Part shown: piece after piece, positions 27,256-35,421 of the stretch
Numbering within the stretch: the first letter of the stretch is position 1
How the letters are laid out: each line of letters opens with the position of its first letter
Source of the DNA: Eubacteriaceae bacterium
GTDB lineage: Bacteria; Bacillota; Clostridia; Peptostreptococcales; Anaerovoracaceae
Direction of reading: 5' to 3'
NCBI GenBank assembly: GCA_022652985.1
Contig: JALCRY010000003.1
Span: 1-64,000 of the forward strand
Length of the DNA stretch: 64,000 nucleotides
Notes under the pieces: model-generated
Databases searched by the model: none
What the model was told of the DNA's origin: nothing
What the model saw: the letters and a program-made list of their open reading frames with translations, nothing else
Translations under genes and position numbers: made by a program

Positions 27256-28623
27256 ATGGACGCAAGTCCTGACCCCGGGTTATTGCCGGAAATAGAAATT
27301 GCACTGTTATTACTTATATTACTGATCAACGGACTGCTGACGGCAGTCGACAAGGCAATCGAATCGGTAAACAGAAACAATATCAGAGAAATGGCGTCAG
27401 ACGGCAGCAAGAGAGCCGTACGCCTTGTAAAAATATTCGATGATTCCAAGAGGTTCATGTCGGCCACAACGGTGACTACGATATTTTTCGCTTTCCTCAC
27501 GAGTGCGGTGGCAATCAGCATGAAACAGTTTTCACTGCATGGTCTGTTCAGCGGCCTTAAGTGCGGCACATATATTGCCGATCTGCTGCTGATAATGATC
27601 GTATCGTGTATTTTCCTCGTTTTCGCAGTATTTCTGCCGAGACAGATAGCGCTTAAACACATTGAAAACACTGCACTGAAGCTTTCGGGGTATGCGGTTT
27701 TCTTTGCGCGCATATGTACGCCTTTTTCGGCATTCGCCAGGGCGGTGACGGCGGTAATACTGAAGCTGACGAGGCAGGGACAGCTGGTGAGCGACGAACA
27801 GTTCTCTGAAGAAGAAGTCATGTCGATGCTCGAAGTCGGGCAGGAACAGGGCGACATAAAAGAAGAAGGCAAAAAGATGATAGACAGTATTTTTGCTTTC
27901 GATGACAAGCTCGCGTATGAGATAATGACTCCGCGTACCGATGTTTTTACGATAGATATCAATGACGATCCCGCGAACTATATGGAACAGTTCATGGAGA
28001 TGAGATATTCCAGAATACCTGTTTACGAGGGAGACCAGGATAATATCATCGGTATTCTCAATATCAAGGATTATCTTGTCCACGCATATGATGAAGGATT
28101 TGAAAATGTCAGGATCAAGGAATTCCTGCGTAAGCCTGTATTCGTTCCGGAAACCAAGAATATCGATTCGCTGTTTTTCGAACTGCAGAATATTTCGCAG
28201 CATATAGCTATTCTGATTGACGAATACGGAGGATTTTCAGGCGTAGTCACTATGGAGGACATCATTGAAGAAATCGTAGGCGATATCGACGATGAGTACG
28301 ACAAAGAAGAACCTGAAATAGAAATGATTGACGATAATACATTTTATGTTGATGGAACGATGTACATCGACGACATCAATGAAGAGCTGGGAACTGATCT
28401 GGAATCCGACAACAGTGAAACGATCGGCGGTCTTCTGATAGATGTACTGGGAGAGATCCCGGACGAGGACGACAGCGAACAGCGCATAGTGGAGATTGAC
28501 AATTACACTTTCACTATCCTTTCGGTGCACGACAGACGTATTGCGCGTGTGAAGATGCATATCGGCGAAAAGAAAACCGATGATGACTCAGATAAGGAAA
28601 GCGCGGAACAGGAGAAAAAATGA
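27256..28623 (+). CDS. CNNM/CorC-type membrane transporter with CBS domains (hemolysin family)
   Basis: 455 residues. DUF21 (CNNM) transmembrane region with three to four helices in residues 8-145, a pair of CBS domains (about 205-320; DKLAYEIMTPRTDVFTID and IAILIDEYGGFSGVVTMEDIIEEIVGDI) and a C-terminal CorC/HlyC domain. Relatives export or regulate magnesium or cobalt; the hemolysin name is historical. Ends in a charged tail. ATG with AAAGGAGAT nine bases upstream. Its stop overlaps the mtaB start as ATGA. Confidence 0.9.
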   Translation: MDASPDPGLLPEIEIALLLLILLINGLLTAVDKAIESVNRNNIREMASDGSKRAVRLVKIFDDSKRFMSATTVTTIFFAFLTSAVAISMKQFSLHGLFSGLKCGTYIADLLLIMIVSCIFLVFAVFLPRQIALKHIENTALKLSGYAVFFARICTPFSAFARAVTAVILKLTRQGQLVSDEQFSEEEVMSMLEVGQEQGDIKEEGKKMIDSIFAFDDKLAYEIMTPRTDVFTIDINDDPANYMEQFMEMRYSRIPVYEGDQDNIIGILNIKDYLVHAYDEGFENVRIKEFLRKPVFVPETKNIDSLFFELQNISQHIAILIDEYGGFSGVVTMEDIIEEIVGDIDDEYDKEEPEIEMIDDNTFYVDGTMYIDDINEELGTDLESDNSETIGGLLIDVLGEIPDEDDSEQRIVEIDNYTFTILSVHDRRIARVKMHIGEKKTDDDSDKESAEQEKK

Positions 28624-29936
28624 AAGCAGCATTCCATACTTTAGGATGCAAAGTGAACCAGTATGAAACGGAGGCTCTGAAGGAAAACTTCAGGGCCGCC
28701 GGTTATGATATCGTGGACGAAAATGATTTCGCCGATGTCTATGTGATAAACACCTGCACTGTGACCGGACTGGCGGACAGAAAGTCGCGCCAGTATATCA
28801 GGCGCATGAAGAAGATAAATCCGGACAGCTGCATCGCTGTGACGGGGTGTTATGTACAGGTGAGTCCCGATGAAGTAATGGATATTCCCGGCGTGAATGT
28901 CGTCGCCGGTACGAACGAGAAGCATAATCTGCTGAAATACATAAGTGAATACCACGGGAATGCCCCGGAAAAGCATGTGCGGGAATATGATGAACTGGCG
29001 GAATACGAAGAGACGGGGATAATCACGTCCATGGAGTCGCGGACGAGGGCCTATATCAAAATCGAAGAAGGGTGCAACCGCTTCTGTTCGTACTGCGTCA
29101 TTCCATACGCGCGCGGTCCTGTAAGAAGCAGAAGTATTGCCGAGATCGCCGAGGAAGCCCGCAGGCTTTCCGAAAACGGTTTCAGGGAAATTATCCTCAC
29201 CGGGATAAATACGGCGCTCTACGGCTCGGATTTTGGCGGTGGTGCCGGTACGGGAAAGCTCATGCTGGAGGAGCTGCTTGCGTGTCTGGAAAATCTTGCA
29301 GGCGATTTCAGGATCCGCCTCAGTTCTCTGGAGCCTACCGTTATAGATGAGAATTATGTCAGGAAGCTGTTCAGATTCAGCAGACTTTGTCATTCAATGC
29401 ACCTTTCGCTGCAGAGCGGCAGCAGTGAGATCCTCGCGTCGATGAACCGCCGGTACGACAGAGAGGGATATCTGCGGATAGTCGAAGCTCTGCGGGAATT
29501 CGATCCGTATTACGGCATCAGCACAGATATAATAACCGGTTTTCCGGGAGAGAGCGAAGAAAATTTCCGGGACAGCCTGTCGCTGGTCGAAAAAGCCGGA
29601 TTCTGCAAGGTGCACGTCTTTAAATATTCGCAGAGGGCAGGCACGGCAGCGGCGGAAATGACCGGACAGGTGCCTCCGCAGGTCAAAAAATCAAGGTCGG
29701 AAAGGCTTATTGAGGCCGGAAAAGAGACGGCTGAGGCTTTCTTTGCCGGGAATGCAGGCAGGACCGAAAAAGTGCTGTTCGAGGAGGAAGGCAGCAGCGG
29801 CGGATACATGACGGGATATACGGGAAATTTCATCCGTGTATATGCCGTTTATGATGATAAAGCGCTGAATGATTTCCGCGATACAGTGCTGATACGGCCG
29901 TTCAGAGACGGAATGCTCGGAGAAATAAAGCGCTGA
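28620..29936 (+). CDS. mtaB: tRNA t6A37 methylthiotransferase MtaB
   Basis: 438 residues. N-terminal MTTase domain with FHTLGCKVNQYETEAL and cysteines in NTCTVTG and VTGCYVQ; radical SAM domain with CNRFCSYCVIPYARG; a short TRAM domain at the end. The GCKVNQYE and VIPYARG forms distinguish MtaB (2-methylthio of threonylcarbamoyladenosine 37) from MiaB and RimO. Starts within the stop of the CNNM gene. HIT and rpsU follow, as in most Firmicutes. Confidence 0.95.
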   Translation: MKAAFHTLGCKVNQYETEALKENFRAAGYDIVDENDFADVYVINTCTVTGLADRKSRQYIRRMKKINPDSCIAVTGCYVQVSPDEVMDIPGVNVVAGTNEKHNLLKYISEYHGNAPEKHVREYDELAEYEETGIITSMESRTRAYIKIEEGCNRFCSYCVIPYARGPVRSRSIAEIAEEARRLSENGFREIILTGINTALYGSDFGGGAGTGKLMLEELLACLENLAGDFRIRLSSLEPTVIDENYVRKLFRFSRLCHSMHLSLQSGSSEILASMNRRYDREGYLRIVEALREFDPYYGISTDIITGFPGESEENFRDSLSLVEKAGFCKVHVFKYSQRAGTAAAEMTGQVPPQVKKSRSERLIEAGKETAEAFFAGNAGRTEKVLFEEEGSSGGYMTGYTGNFIRVYAVYDDKALNDFRDTVLIRPFRDGMLGEIKR

Positions 29937-29942
29937 TTATCC

Positions 29943-29971
29943 TTGCGGCATATCGCCGGATGATGTAGAAT
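29943..29971 (+). promoter_or_regulatory. Probable promoter of the HIT gene
   Basis: TTGCGG (29943-29948), 17 bases, TAGAAT (29966-29971), 49 bases before the HIT start. Confidence 0.5.
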
Positions 29972-30020
29972 GAATGAAACACTTAAAACAATCAGACAAT
30001 TAAGATAGGGGGGACAGCAA

Positions 30021-30362
30021 ATGGAAGACTGCATATTCTGCAAGATCGCCAATAAGGAAATACCTTCGAAAACGGTATATGAAGACGATAAAATTTACAG
30101 TTTCTATGATCTTGAGCCGCAGGCTCCTGTTCATGTACTGATAATCCCGAAGAAGCATATCGCTTCAACGGATGATCTTACAGACGAAGATCAGAAACTG
30201 ATGGGATATATGCTCTGCAAAGTCAAAGATATTGCAAAAGAGCTGGATCTCGTCAATGGATACAGGATCGTTATCAACTGCGGCGAAGATGGATTCCAGA
30301 CAGTAAAACACCTGCATATCCATCTTTTAGGCAAGAGAAAGTTGACATGGCCGCCGGGTTGA
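30021..30362 (+). CDS. HIT-family purine nucleoside phosphoramidase (HinT-like)
   Basis: 113 residues, complete small HIT protein: [20 protein letters not shown] at the start with the zinc cysteines, HVLIIPKKH in the middle and the catalytic histidine triad HLHIHLLG near the end, finishing WPPG as HinT proteins do. It hydrolyses AMP-lysine and aminoacyl-adenylate type phosphoramidates. The last codons also carry the -35 box of the rpsU promoter. Confidence 0.94.
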   Translation: MEDCIFCKIANKEIPSKTVYEDDKIYSFYDLEPQAPVHVLIIPKKHIASTDDLTDEDQKLMGYMLCKVKDIAKELDLVNGYRIVINCGEDGFQTVKHLHIHLLGKRKLTWPPG

Positions 30363-30371
30363 TAGTATAAT
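30342..30371 (+). promoter_or_regulatory. Promoter of rpsU
   Basis: Perfect TTGACA (30342-30347) and TATAAT (30366-30371), 18 bases apart. The -35 box lies in the last codons of the HIT gene, which ends at 30362. Leader of about 45 bases before rpsU. Confidence 0.85.
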
Positions 30372-30420
30372 ATCTAGGCGCTATAGGCATTATTTCGTAA
30401 TGTCAGGAGGTGAAAAAAGA

Positions 30421-30600
30421 ATGGCACAGGTAATTGTAAAAGAAAACGAAAGCTTGGAAAGTGCTCTTAAGAGATTCAAGCGTTCATGCGCAAGAGACGG
30501 CGTTATGGCGGAAGTCAGAAAAAGAGAGCATTATGAAAAGCCGAGTGTTAAGAGAAAGAAGAAATCTGAAGCAGCTAGAAAAAAGGCCAGAAAATATTAA
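30421..30600 (+). CDS. rpsU: 30S ribosomal protein S21
   Basis: 59 residues: [20 protein letters not shown] start, then a very basic helix ending RKKARKY. S21 sits at the mRNA exit/anti-Shine-Dalgarno region of the small subunit. The ATG at 30421 follows AGGAGGTGA closely; an in-frame upstream ATG at 30400 lies before that site and is rejected. yqeY follows, the conserved rpsU-yqeY pair. Confidence 0.97.
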   Translation: MAQVIVKENESLESALKRFKRSCARDGVMAEVRKREHYEKPSVKRKKKSEAARKKARKY

Positions 30601-30631
30601 TTCAGATCAAATCGGATAGGAAGTGTAAAGC

Positions 30632-31078
30632 TTGACATTAAGCGAAAGACTGATGGATGAGTACAAGAGTGCACTCAAAAGTCATGATGAACTCAGAAAA
30701 AGAACTATCAGTGCCGCCAGGGCTGCAGTGAAGCAGGTCGAGGTGGACGAAAGAAGAGAACTCAGCGATGATGATGTTGTCGCTATCCTGACTAAGCAGG
30801 TCAAGATGAGAAAAGACGCGCTGCCGGACTTTGAAAAAGCAGGGCGTACTGACTTAGCGGATGCCTATAAAGCGGAGATCGGTGTTCTGGCGGAATATCT
30901 TCCCGAACAGCTTTCGGAAGAGGATATCACGAAGATCGTGAAAGAAACGGCAGCTGATCTCGGTATCGACAGCGGGAAAAACAATATGGGGAAACTCATG
31001 GGAACTGTCATGCCGAAGGTCAAAGGCAAAGCCGACGGAAACGCGGTCAGAAAGATCATCGAAAATTTTCTCGGATAG
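30632..31078 (+). CDS. YqeY family protein (GatB/YqeY domain)
   Basis: 148 residues, the standard YqeY length: SLxERLMDEYKSALKSHDELRK start, KQVKMRKDALPDFEKAGRTDLADAY centre, EYLPEQLSEEDI, and the ending MGKLMGTVMPKVKGKADGNAV typical of the GatB/YqeY helical domain. Thought to bind tRNA; exact role unsettled. TTG start with AGGAAGTG ahead. In spore formers yqfC and yqfD follow here; they are absent, and a terminator and phoH come next. Confidence 0.93.
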   Translation: MTLSERLMDEYKSALKSHDELRKRTISAARAAVKQVEVDERRELSDDDVVAILTKQVKMRKDALPDFEKAGRTDLADAYKAEIGVLAEYLPEQLSEEDITKIVKETAADLGIDSGKNNMGKLMGTVMPKVKGKADGNAVRKIIENFLG

Positions 31079-31109
31079 AATTTAAAACAATTGAAAAACA
31101 AGATTTTCT

Positions 31110-31142
31110 CTGCCGGCAGCGAATATACTGCCGGCAGTTTTT
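31110..31142 (+). terminator. Rho-independent terminator after yqeY
   Basis: CTGCCGGCAG (31110-31119) and the same self-complementary word at 31128-31137 pair across an eight-base loop and run into five T residues. Confidence 0.9.
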
Positions 31143-31197
31143 ATCATACGTCCGGCGTAAAAAAATGCATTTCTTAATGCGACAGTATATTCTTTAG

Positions 31198-31206
31198 TGG
31201 TATAAT
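31198..31206 (+). promoter_or_regulatory. Extended -10 promoter of phoH operon
   Basis: TGGTATAAT (31198-31206) is a TGn-extended -10 box; no convincing -35 is seen. It stands 33 bases before phoH and would drive phoH-ybeY-cdd-era-recO. Confidence 0.65.
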
Positions 31207-31239
31207 GAATCATATCTATAAACAGGAGGACCGCGTTTA

Positions 31240-32214
31240 TTGGAGAACATCATCAAGATCAGACTGCACGAGGGGCTCGACAGAGCGGAGCTTTTCGGAA
31301 ATATGGACAAGAATCTGATATCGTTGAAGGACGCTCTTAAAGTCGATATCATCCAGCGTGACAATGAGCTGGTGATCAAAGGAGAAGACACAGGAAAGGC
31401 AGAGACTGTCATAAACGAACTCATCGGCATAATAGATTCCGGCGAGAATCTGGACAGTCAGAAAGTGAGTTATGTCATTTCTCTGGTGGAGAAGGGCCTT
31501 TCATACAAAGACGGAAATATCGACAGGGATATCATCTGTTATACACATATGGGCAAGCCGCTGAAGCCTAAAACGCTCGGACAGAAGGCATATGTGAATG
31601 CCATCAGGAACAAGGATATCGTATTCGGTATCGGGCCTGCGGGCACCGGCAAAACATACATCGCGGTCGCGATGGCTGTTACAGCATATAAGAAAAAACA
31701 AGTACAGAAAATCATACTGACGAGGCCTGCGGTGGAAGCAGGGGAAAGACTCGGGTTCCTGCCCGGAGATCTTCAGGAGAAAGTGGATCCATACCTTCGC
31801 CCGCTTTATGATGCGCTTTATGATGTGCTCGGACGCGACAGTGCAATGAGGCTCAAGGAAAAGGAAGTCATCGAAATCGTTCCGCTCGCATATATGAGAG
31901 GGCGTACTCTGGACAATTCGTTCATTATTCTGGATGAAGCGCAGAATACGACGAAGGAACAGATGAAGATGTCGCTTACGCGTATGGGCTTCGGCTCCAA
32001 ACTTATCGTTACCGGTGACATAACGCAGATAGACCTTCCGCGAGGGAAGAGATCCGGTCTCGTGGAGGCGGCGAAGGTGCTGAAGAATATCGACGATATA
32101 GGTTTCTGCTATCTGAAAGATGTCGACGTTGTGAGGCATCAGCTGGTCAGAAAGATAATCGGTGCATATGAAAGATATTACAGAGAAAATCCGGGAGAAG
32201 ATGAATGGAACTGA
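31240..32214 (+). CDS. PhoH family ATPase
   Basis: 324 residues: N-terminal KH-like stretch, then the P-loop FGIGPAGTGKTYIAVAMAV near residue 135, RPAVEAGERLGFLPGDLQEKVDPYLRPLYDAL (in part) and Walker B FIILDEAQNTT. PhoH proteins are RNA-linked ATPases in the cytoplasm; in Firmicutes they precede ybeY and act with it in rRNA metabolism (inference from context). TTG start with AGGAGG ten bases ahead. Overlaps ybeY by 10 bases. Confidence 0.94.
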   Translation: MENIIKIRLHEGLDRAELFGNMDKNLISLKDALKVDIIQRDNELVIKGEDTGKAETVINELIGIIDSGENLDSQKVSYVISLVEKGLSYKDGNIDRDIICYTHMGKPLKPKTLGQKAYVNAIRNKDIVFGIGPAGTGKTYIAVAMAVTAYKKKQVQKIILTRPAVEAGERLGFLPGDLQEKVDPYLRPLYDALYDVLGRDSAMRLKEKEVIEIVPLAYMRGRTLDNSFIILDEAQNTTKEQMKMSLTRMGFGSKLIVTGDITQIDLPRGKRSGLVEAAKVLKNIDDIGFCYLKDVDVVRHQLVRKIIGAYERYYRENPGEDEWN

Positions 32215-32657
32215 TATTTGACGGAGCGGCTCCGTCCGGGAAAGCAGCTGATCTAATGAAAGAGGCCGCTGAAATGTGTCTTGAACGCGAAGGCGTAAGA
32301 TCGGAGGACACGGAAGTCAGCGTAACCTTTGTCGGACTGGAAGAAATCAAAGAGATCAATAAGGAATTCAGGAATATCGACAGTTCTACGGATGTGCTTT
32401 CTTTTCCGCAGTTCAACGATCCGCAGGAAATCCCCGCGGAAGGCAGGATCAGCATCGGAGATGTCGTGATCTGCACGGAACAGGCATTACTGCAGGCTGA
32501 GGAATTCGGCCATTCGGAGGACCGAGAACTCGTTTATCTGTTCGTGCACAGCATTTTCCATCTGCTCGGATATGATCACATGAACGACGATGACAAGGCT
32601 GAGATGCGCGCGGCGGAAGAAGATATCATGTCTAAGATAGGACTCGAGAGGCAATAA
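32205..32657 (+). CDS. ybeY: rRNA maturation endoribonuclease YbeY
   Basis: 150 residues. The metal-binding motif is HSIFHLLGYDH (His115, His119, His125), with Ser where most family members have Gly in the second position; the three histidines are intact. DVLSFPQF and GDVVICTEQA are the other conserved blocks. YbeY cuts rRNA precursors and supports ribosome quality control. Its stop shares one base with the cdd start (TAATG). The dgkA gene usually found between ybeY and cdd is missing. Confidence 0.95.
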   Translation: MELIFDGAAPSGKAADLMKEAAEMCLEREGVRSEDTEVSVTFVGLEEIKEINKEFRNIDSSTDVLSFPQFNDPQEIPAEGRISIGDVVICTEQALLQAEEFGHSEDRELVYLFVHSIFHLLGYDHMNDDDKAEMRAAEEDIMSKIGLERQ

Positions 32658-33031
32658 TGTACAGAGAATTATATGAAAAAGCAAAGGAAGCATATGTGAA
32701 TGCGTATGCGCCTTATTCGAAGCTGCATGTAGGTGCGGCCATTCTGTGCGGAGACGGGACCGTGTTCACGGGAGTCAATGTGGAGAATGCATCGTATGGT
32801 GCGGGAATATGCGCCGAGCGTTCGGCTGCAGTAACGGCGGTGACGCACGGGCACCGCGATTTCCGGGTGATAGCGATATGCTCGGATGCGGGGGAGGCAT
32901 GGCCGTGCGGGATATGCAGACAGTTCCTCTATGAATTTGCTCCGGACATGAAAGTAGTGACCGGCAGCGATGCGGAGCATCTGGAAATACTTGGACTTGC
33001 AGAATTATTACCGAAAGGATGGACACTGTGA
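32657..33031 (+). CDS. cdd: Cytidine deaminase
   Basis: 124 residues, small tetrameric type. Zinc site: GICAER (Cys52, catalytic Glu54) and PCGICRQ (Cys84, Cys87); substrate loop YSKLHVGAAIL near the start. Converts cytidine and deoxycytidine to uridine forms for salvage. Part of the ybeY-cdd-era cluster. Confidence 0.95.
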   Translation: MYRELYEKAKEAYVNAYAPYSKLHVGAAILCGDGTVFTGVNVENASYGAGICAERSAAVTAVTHGHRDFRVIAICSDAGEAWPCGICRQFLYEFAPDMKVVTGSDAEHLEILGLAELLPKGWTL

Positions 33032-33918
33032 AAAGCGGATTCATAAGCATTATCGGCAGACCGAATGTCGGAAAATCTACTCTGCTCAATGCGATAATCG
33101 GGGAGAAGGTCGCCATAGCGACAAATAAGCCGCAGACGACCAGAAACACGATAAGAGGAATATATACGGATGATAAAAATGAAGTTCAGATGATCTTCAT
33201 CGATACTCCGGGAATACATAAGCCGAGGAACAAGCTCGGTGAATTTATGACAGACAGCGCGCTCGGGACCTTCAGCGAAGTGGATGCGATCCTTTTTCTG
33301 GTCGATGATCTTCTGGAGGCGGGGCCGGGGGACAAATATATAGTCGATCTGCTGAAAGATGTCAAAACACCGAAATTCCTGGTGATAAACAAGATCGACA
33401 TTCTCGGACCGGAAAAATATAAACAGATCTTCGAGGAGTATCAGGAGATTGGAATATTTGAAAATATTTTCGGGGTTTCGGCGGCGAAAGGCACCAATGT
33501 GAGCGATGTCATTTCCCAGACTGAAAGACTGATGCCGGAGGGTCCGATGTTTTTCCCGGCCGATATGATGACGGACTATCCGGAGAGATTTCTCGTAAGC
33601 GAGATCATCAGAGAAAAAACTCTCATGTACCTCGACGAGGAAGTCCCGCACGGAGTTGCGGTGGCTATCGAACAGTACGAGGAGACGGAAACGATCGACA
33701 AAATCAGCGCCGTTATTTACTGCGAGAAAAAATCGCACAAGGGAATAATCATCGGCAAGGGCGGAAGAAAACTGAAAGGCATCGGCAAGGCCGCCAGGCA
33801 GGAGATAGAAGCGCTTCTGGGATGCAAGGTGTATCTGCAGCTGTGGGTGAAGGTCAAGGAGAACTGGAGAGATTCGGATATTGCTCTTTCCAATTTCGGA
33901 TATAAGGAACAGAGATAA
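33028..33918 (+). CDS. era: GTPase Era
   Basis: 296 residues from GTG 33028, which gives VKSGFISIIGRPNVGKSTL, the family N-terminus, and lies eight bases after GAAAGG; ATG 33019 is closer than allowed to that site. G1 GRPNVGKS, G3 DTPG, G4 NKID and G5 SAAKG are intact, and the C-terminal KH domain holds GIIIGKGGRKLKGIG. Era binds the 3' end of 16S rRNA during 30S assembly and checks GTP state. Overlaps cdd by 4 bases at this start. Confidence 0.95.
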   Translation: MKSGFISIIGRPNVGKSTLLNAIIGEKVAIATNKPQTTRNTIRGIYTDDKNEVQMIFIDTPGIHKPRNKLGEFMTDSALGTFSEVDAILFLVDDLLEAGPGDKYIVDLLKDVKTPKFLVINKIDILGPEKYKQIFEEYQEIGIFENIFGVSAAKGTNVSDVISQTERLMPEGPMFFPADMMTDYPERFLVSEIIREKTLMYLDEEVPHGVAVAIEQYEETETIDKISAVIYCEKKSHKGIIIGKGGRKLKGIGKAARQEIEALLGCKVYLQLWVKVKENWRDSDIALSNFGYKEQR

Positions 33919-34668
33919 ATGTTTTCGTACAGCGACGGGATCATTTTAAGACAGACAAAGATTCTGGGAGGACGCAGAATGATCCTCCTGTTTACGCGCG
34001 ATCTGGGCAAGATCAGCGCCGGCACCAGGATAGACGAAAAGAGCAAAAGCAAATCAGCTCTCGCGATGAGGCCTTTTGTTTACGGCAGATACGAGATAAG
34101 AGACGTAAGGGACAATAAGTACATCAGCAGCGGGGAAGTCATCAGAAGTCATTACAAGATAGGCGAGGATATCGATAAGTTCATGATGTGCTCATACGCT
34201 CTTGAATTTGCCGGAAAACTTGCGCTGGAAGACATGCCCATGCCGGGACTTTTCGACATTACTGCCGGCTTCCTGGATGCCATGGAAACGAGAAAGAGCA
34301 GTTTCGGGACGCTGCTGCTGGCGTATATAGTAAAGGCGATGGCGGAAGCGGGGTATACGCCCGAGACCGGGCACTGCGTTTCCTGCGGGAAAGATAAGCC
34401 CGCAGCGGCTTTTTCAGTAAAGGACGGAGGGATAATCTGTGAAGATTGTCTGCGACAAAAGAAAGATACAGAATCGTTGATTTACGAGGTCGATTTTGGT
34501 ATAGTAGGTATATTAAGGTACTTTCTTGATAATCCCTTTGAATCCTTTGAAAGGCTCGCACTCGAAGAGTCGAAGCTCAAGCGGATGAGAGAGATCATGA
34601 AGCAGTATTCCGCTTATTATTTAGACCTCGGAGATCTAAAGAGCGAAAGTTTTTTAGCGGACGAATGA
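33919..34668 (+). CDS. recO: DNA repair protein RecO
   Basis: 249 residues. N-terminal OB fold (DGIILRQTKILGGRRMILLFT in part), helical core, and the zinc module CVSCGKD ... ICEDCLR (four cysteines) near residues 152-178. RecO loads RecA on single-stranded DNA with RecR. Begins on the base after the era stop. The era-recO order is conserved in Firmicutes. Confidence 0.93.
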   Translation: MFSYSDGIILRQTKILGGRRMILLFTRDLGKISAGTRIDEKSKSKSALAMRPFVYGRYEIRDVRDNKYISSGEVIRSHYKIGEDIDKFMMCSYALEFAGKLALEDMPMPGLFDITAGFLDAMETRKSSFGTLLLAYIVKAMAEAGYTPETGHCVSCGKDKPAAAFSVKDGGIICEDCLRQKKDTESLIYEVDFGIVGILRYFLDNPFESFERLALEESKLKRMREIMKQYSAYYLDLGDLKSESFLADE

Positions 34669-34686
34669 TACAAAGGAGGTAGGACC

Positions 34687-35397
34687 ATGGAAATCACATT
34701 AGAAAAAATTGAACTGGTGAAAGACAGAACAGGTGTCACTTATAAAGAGGCGAAAGACGCATTGGAAGCGGCTGACGGAAGCGTTGTTGACGCTATTATC
34801 AATATTGAGGATAATATCGACAACAGAGACAAGAAAAACGTCGGCGAGCAGGGAGCTGCAGTCGTCGAAGCTATCGGCGATGCTGTCAAAAAGGGCAATG
34901 TTTCAAAGATCGTCGTCAAGAACAAGGACGGAGAAGTTCTTCTGAACATCCCGGTCAATGCAGGAATAATCGGCGCTGTTATCGCACCGTGGGGAGTTCT
35001 CGCGGGAGTTATCGCCTCGTTCGGTTTCAAATGCATCGTGGAGATAGTGAAGGATGACGGAACTATTGTCGATGTCAGCGAAAGAGTTACCGAAAAAATC
35101 AACAAGGGCGTTGAAAAGGGTTCTGAGATAGCGGGACAGGTCAAAACAAAGGGCGCCAAGGTATATGAAGATGTCAGAAGCGGCGATGCTATGGATAAAG
35201 CGGCTGATTTAAGAGATAAGGCTGCAGATCTTGCTGCAGGCGCAAAAGACAAATTCGGCAGCAAAGCGGCAGACATAGCGGACGAAGTCAAGGAAAAGGC
35301 GGAAGATGCAGCAGATGACGCGAAAGACGCAGTTGACGAAGTCAAGGATAAGGCAGAGGATATCGCAGACGATATCAAAGATAAATTCGATAAATAA
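34687..35397 (+). CDS. DUF4342 protein with UBA-like start and LEA-like helical tail
   Basis: 236 residues in three parts. Residues 1-40 look like a UBA/TS-N helix bundle (VKDRTGVTYKEAKDALEAADG). Residues about 60-125 fit DUF4342: a VVKNKDGEVLLNIPVNAG strand region and a hydrophobic stretch (IIGAVIAPWGVLAGVIASFGF) that could touch the membrane. Residues 165-236 are lysine/alanine/aspartate-rich with repeated DKAADL-, DEVKEKAED- and DDIKDK-like units, resembling LEA or apolipoprotein amphipathic helices. Strong AAAGGAGG site. Function unknown; the tail suggests a lipid- or stress-related role (inference). Confidence 0.8.
   Translation: MEITLEKIELVKDRTGVTYKEAKDALEAADGSVVDAIINIEDNIDNRDKKNVGEQGAAVVEAIGDAVKKGNVSKIVVKNKDGEVLLNIPVNAGIIGAVIAPWGVLAGVIASFGFKCIVEIVKDDGTIVDVSERVTEKINKGVEKGSEIAGQVKTKGAKVYEDVRSGDAMDKAADLRDKAADLAAGAKDKFGSKAADIADEVKEKAEDAADDAKDAVDEVKDKAEDIADDIKDKFDK
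35195..35394 (+). repeat. LEA-like degenerate repeat region inside the DUF4342 gene
   Basis: Imperfect repeats of about 11 codons built from Lys, Ala, Asp and Glu, with hydrophobic residues spaced every three to four positions. Confidence 0.6.
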
Positions 35398-35421
35398 TAG
35401 AAGGGCAAGGAACATAATAAG

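Noticed and set aside
31110-31137. Direct repeat of CTGCCGGCAG
   Set aside because: The word is its own reverse complement and the two copies form the stem of a terminator with a T run.
34618-34655. Hairpin TTTAGA/TCTAAA near the end of recO
   Set aside because: Only six weak pairs with a nine-base loop inside coding sequence; not a terminator.
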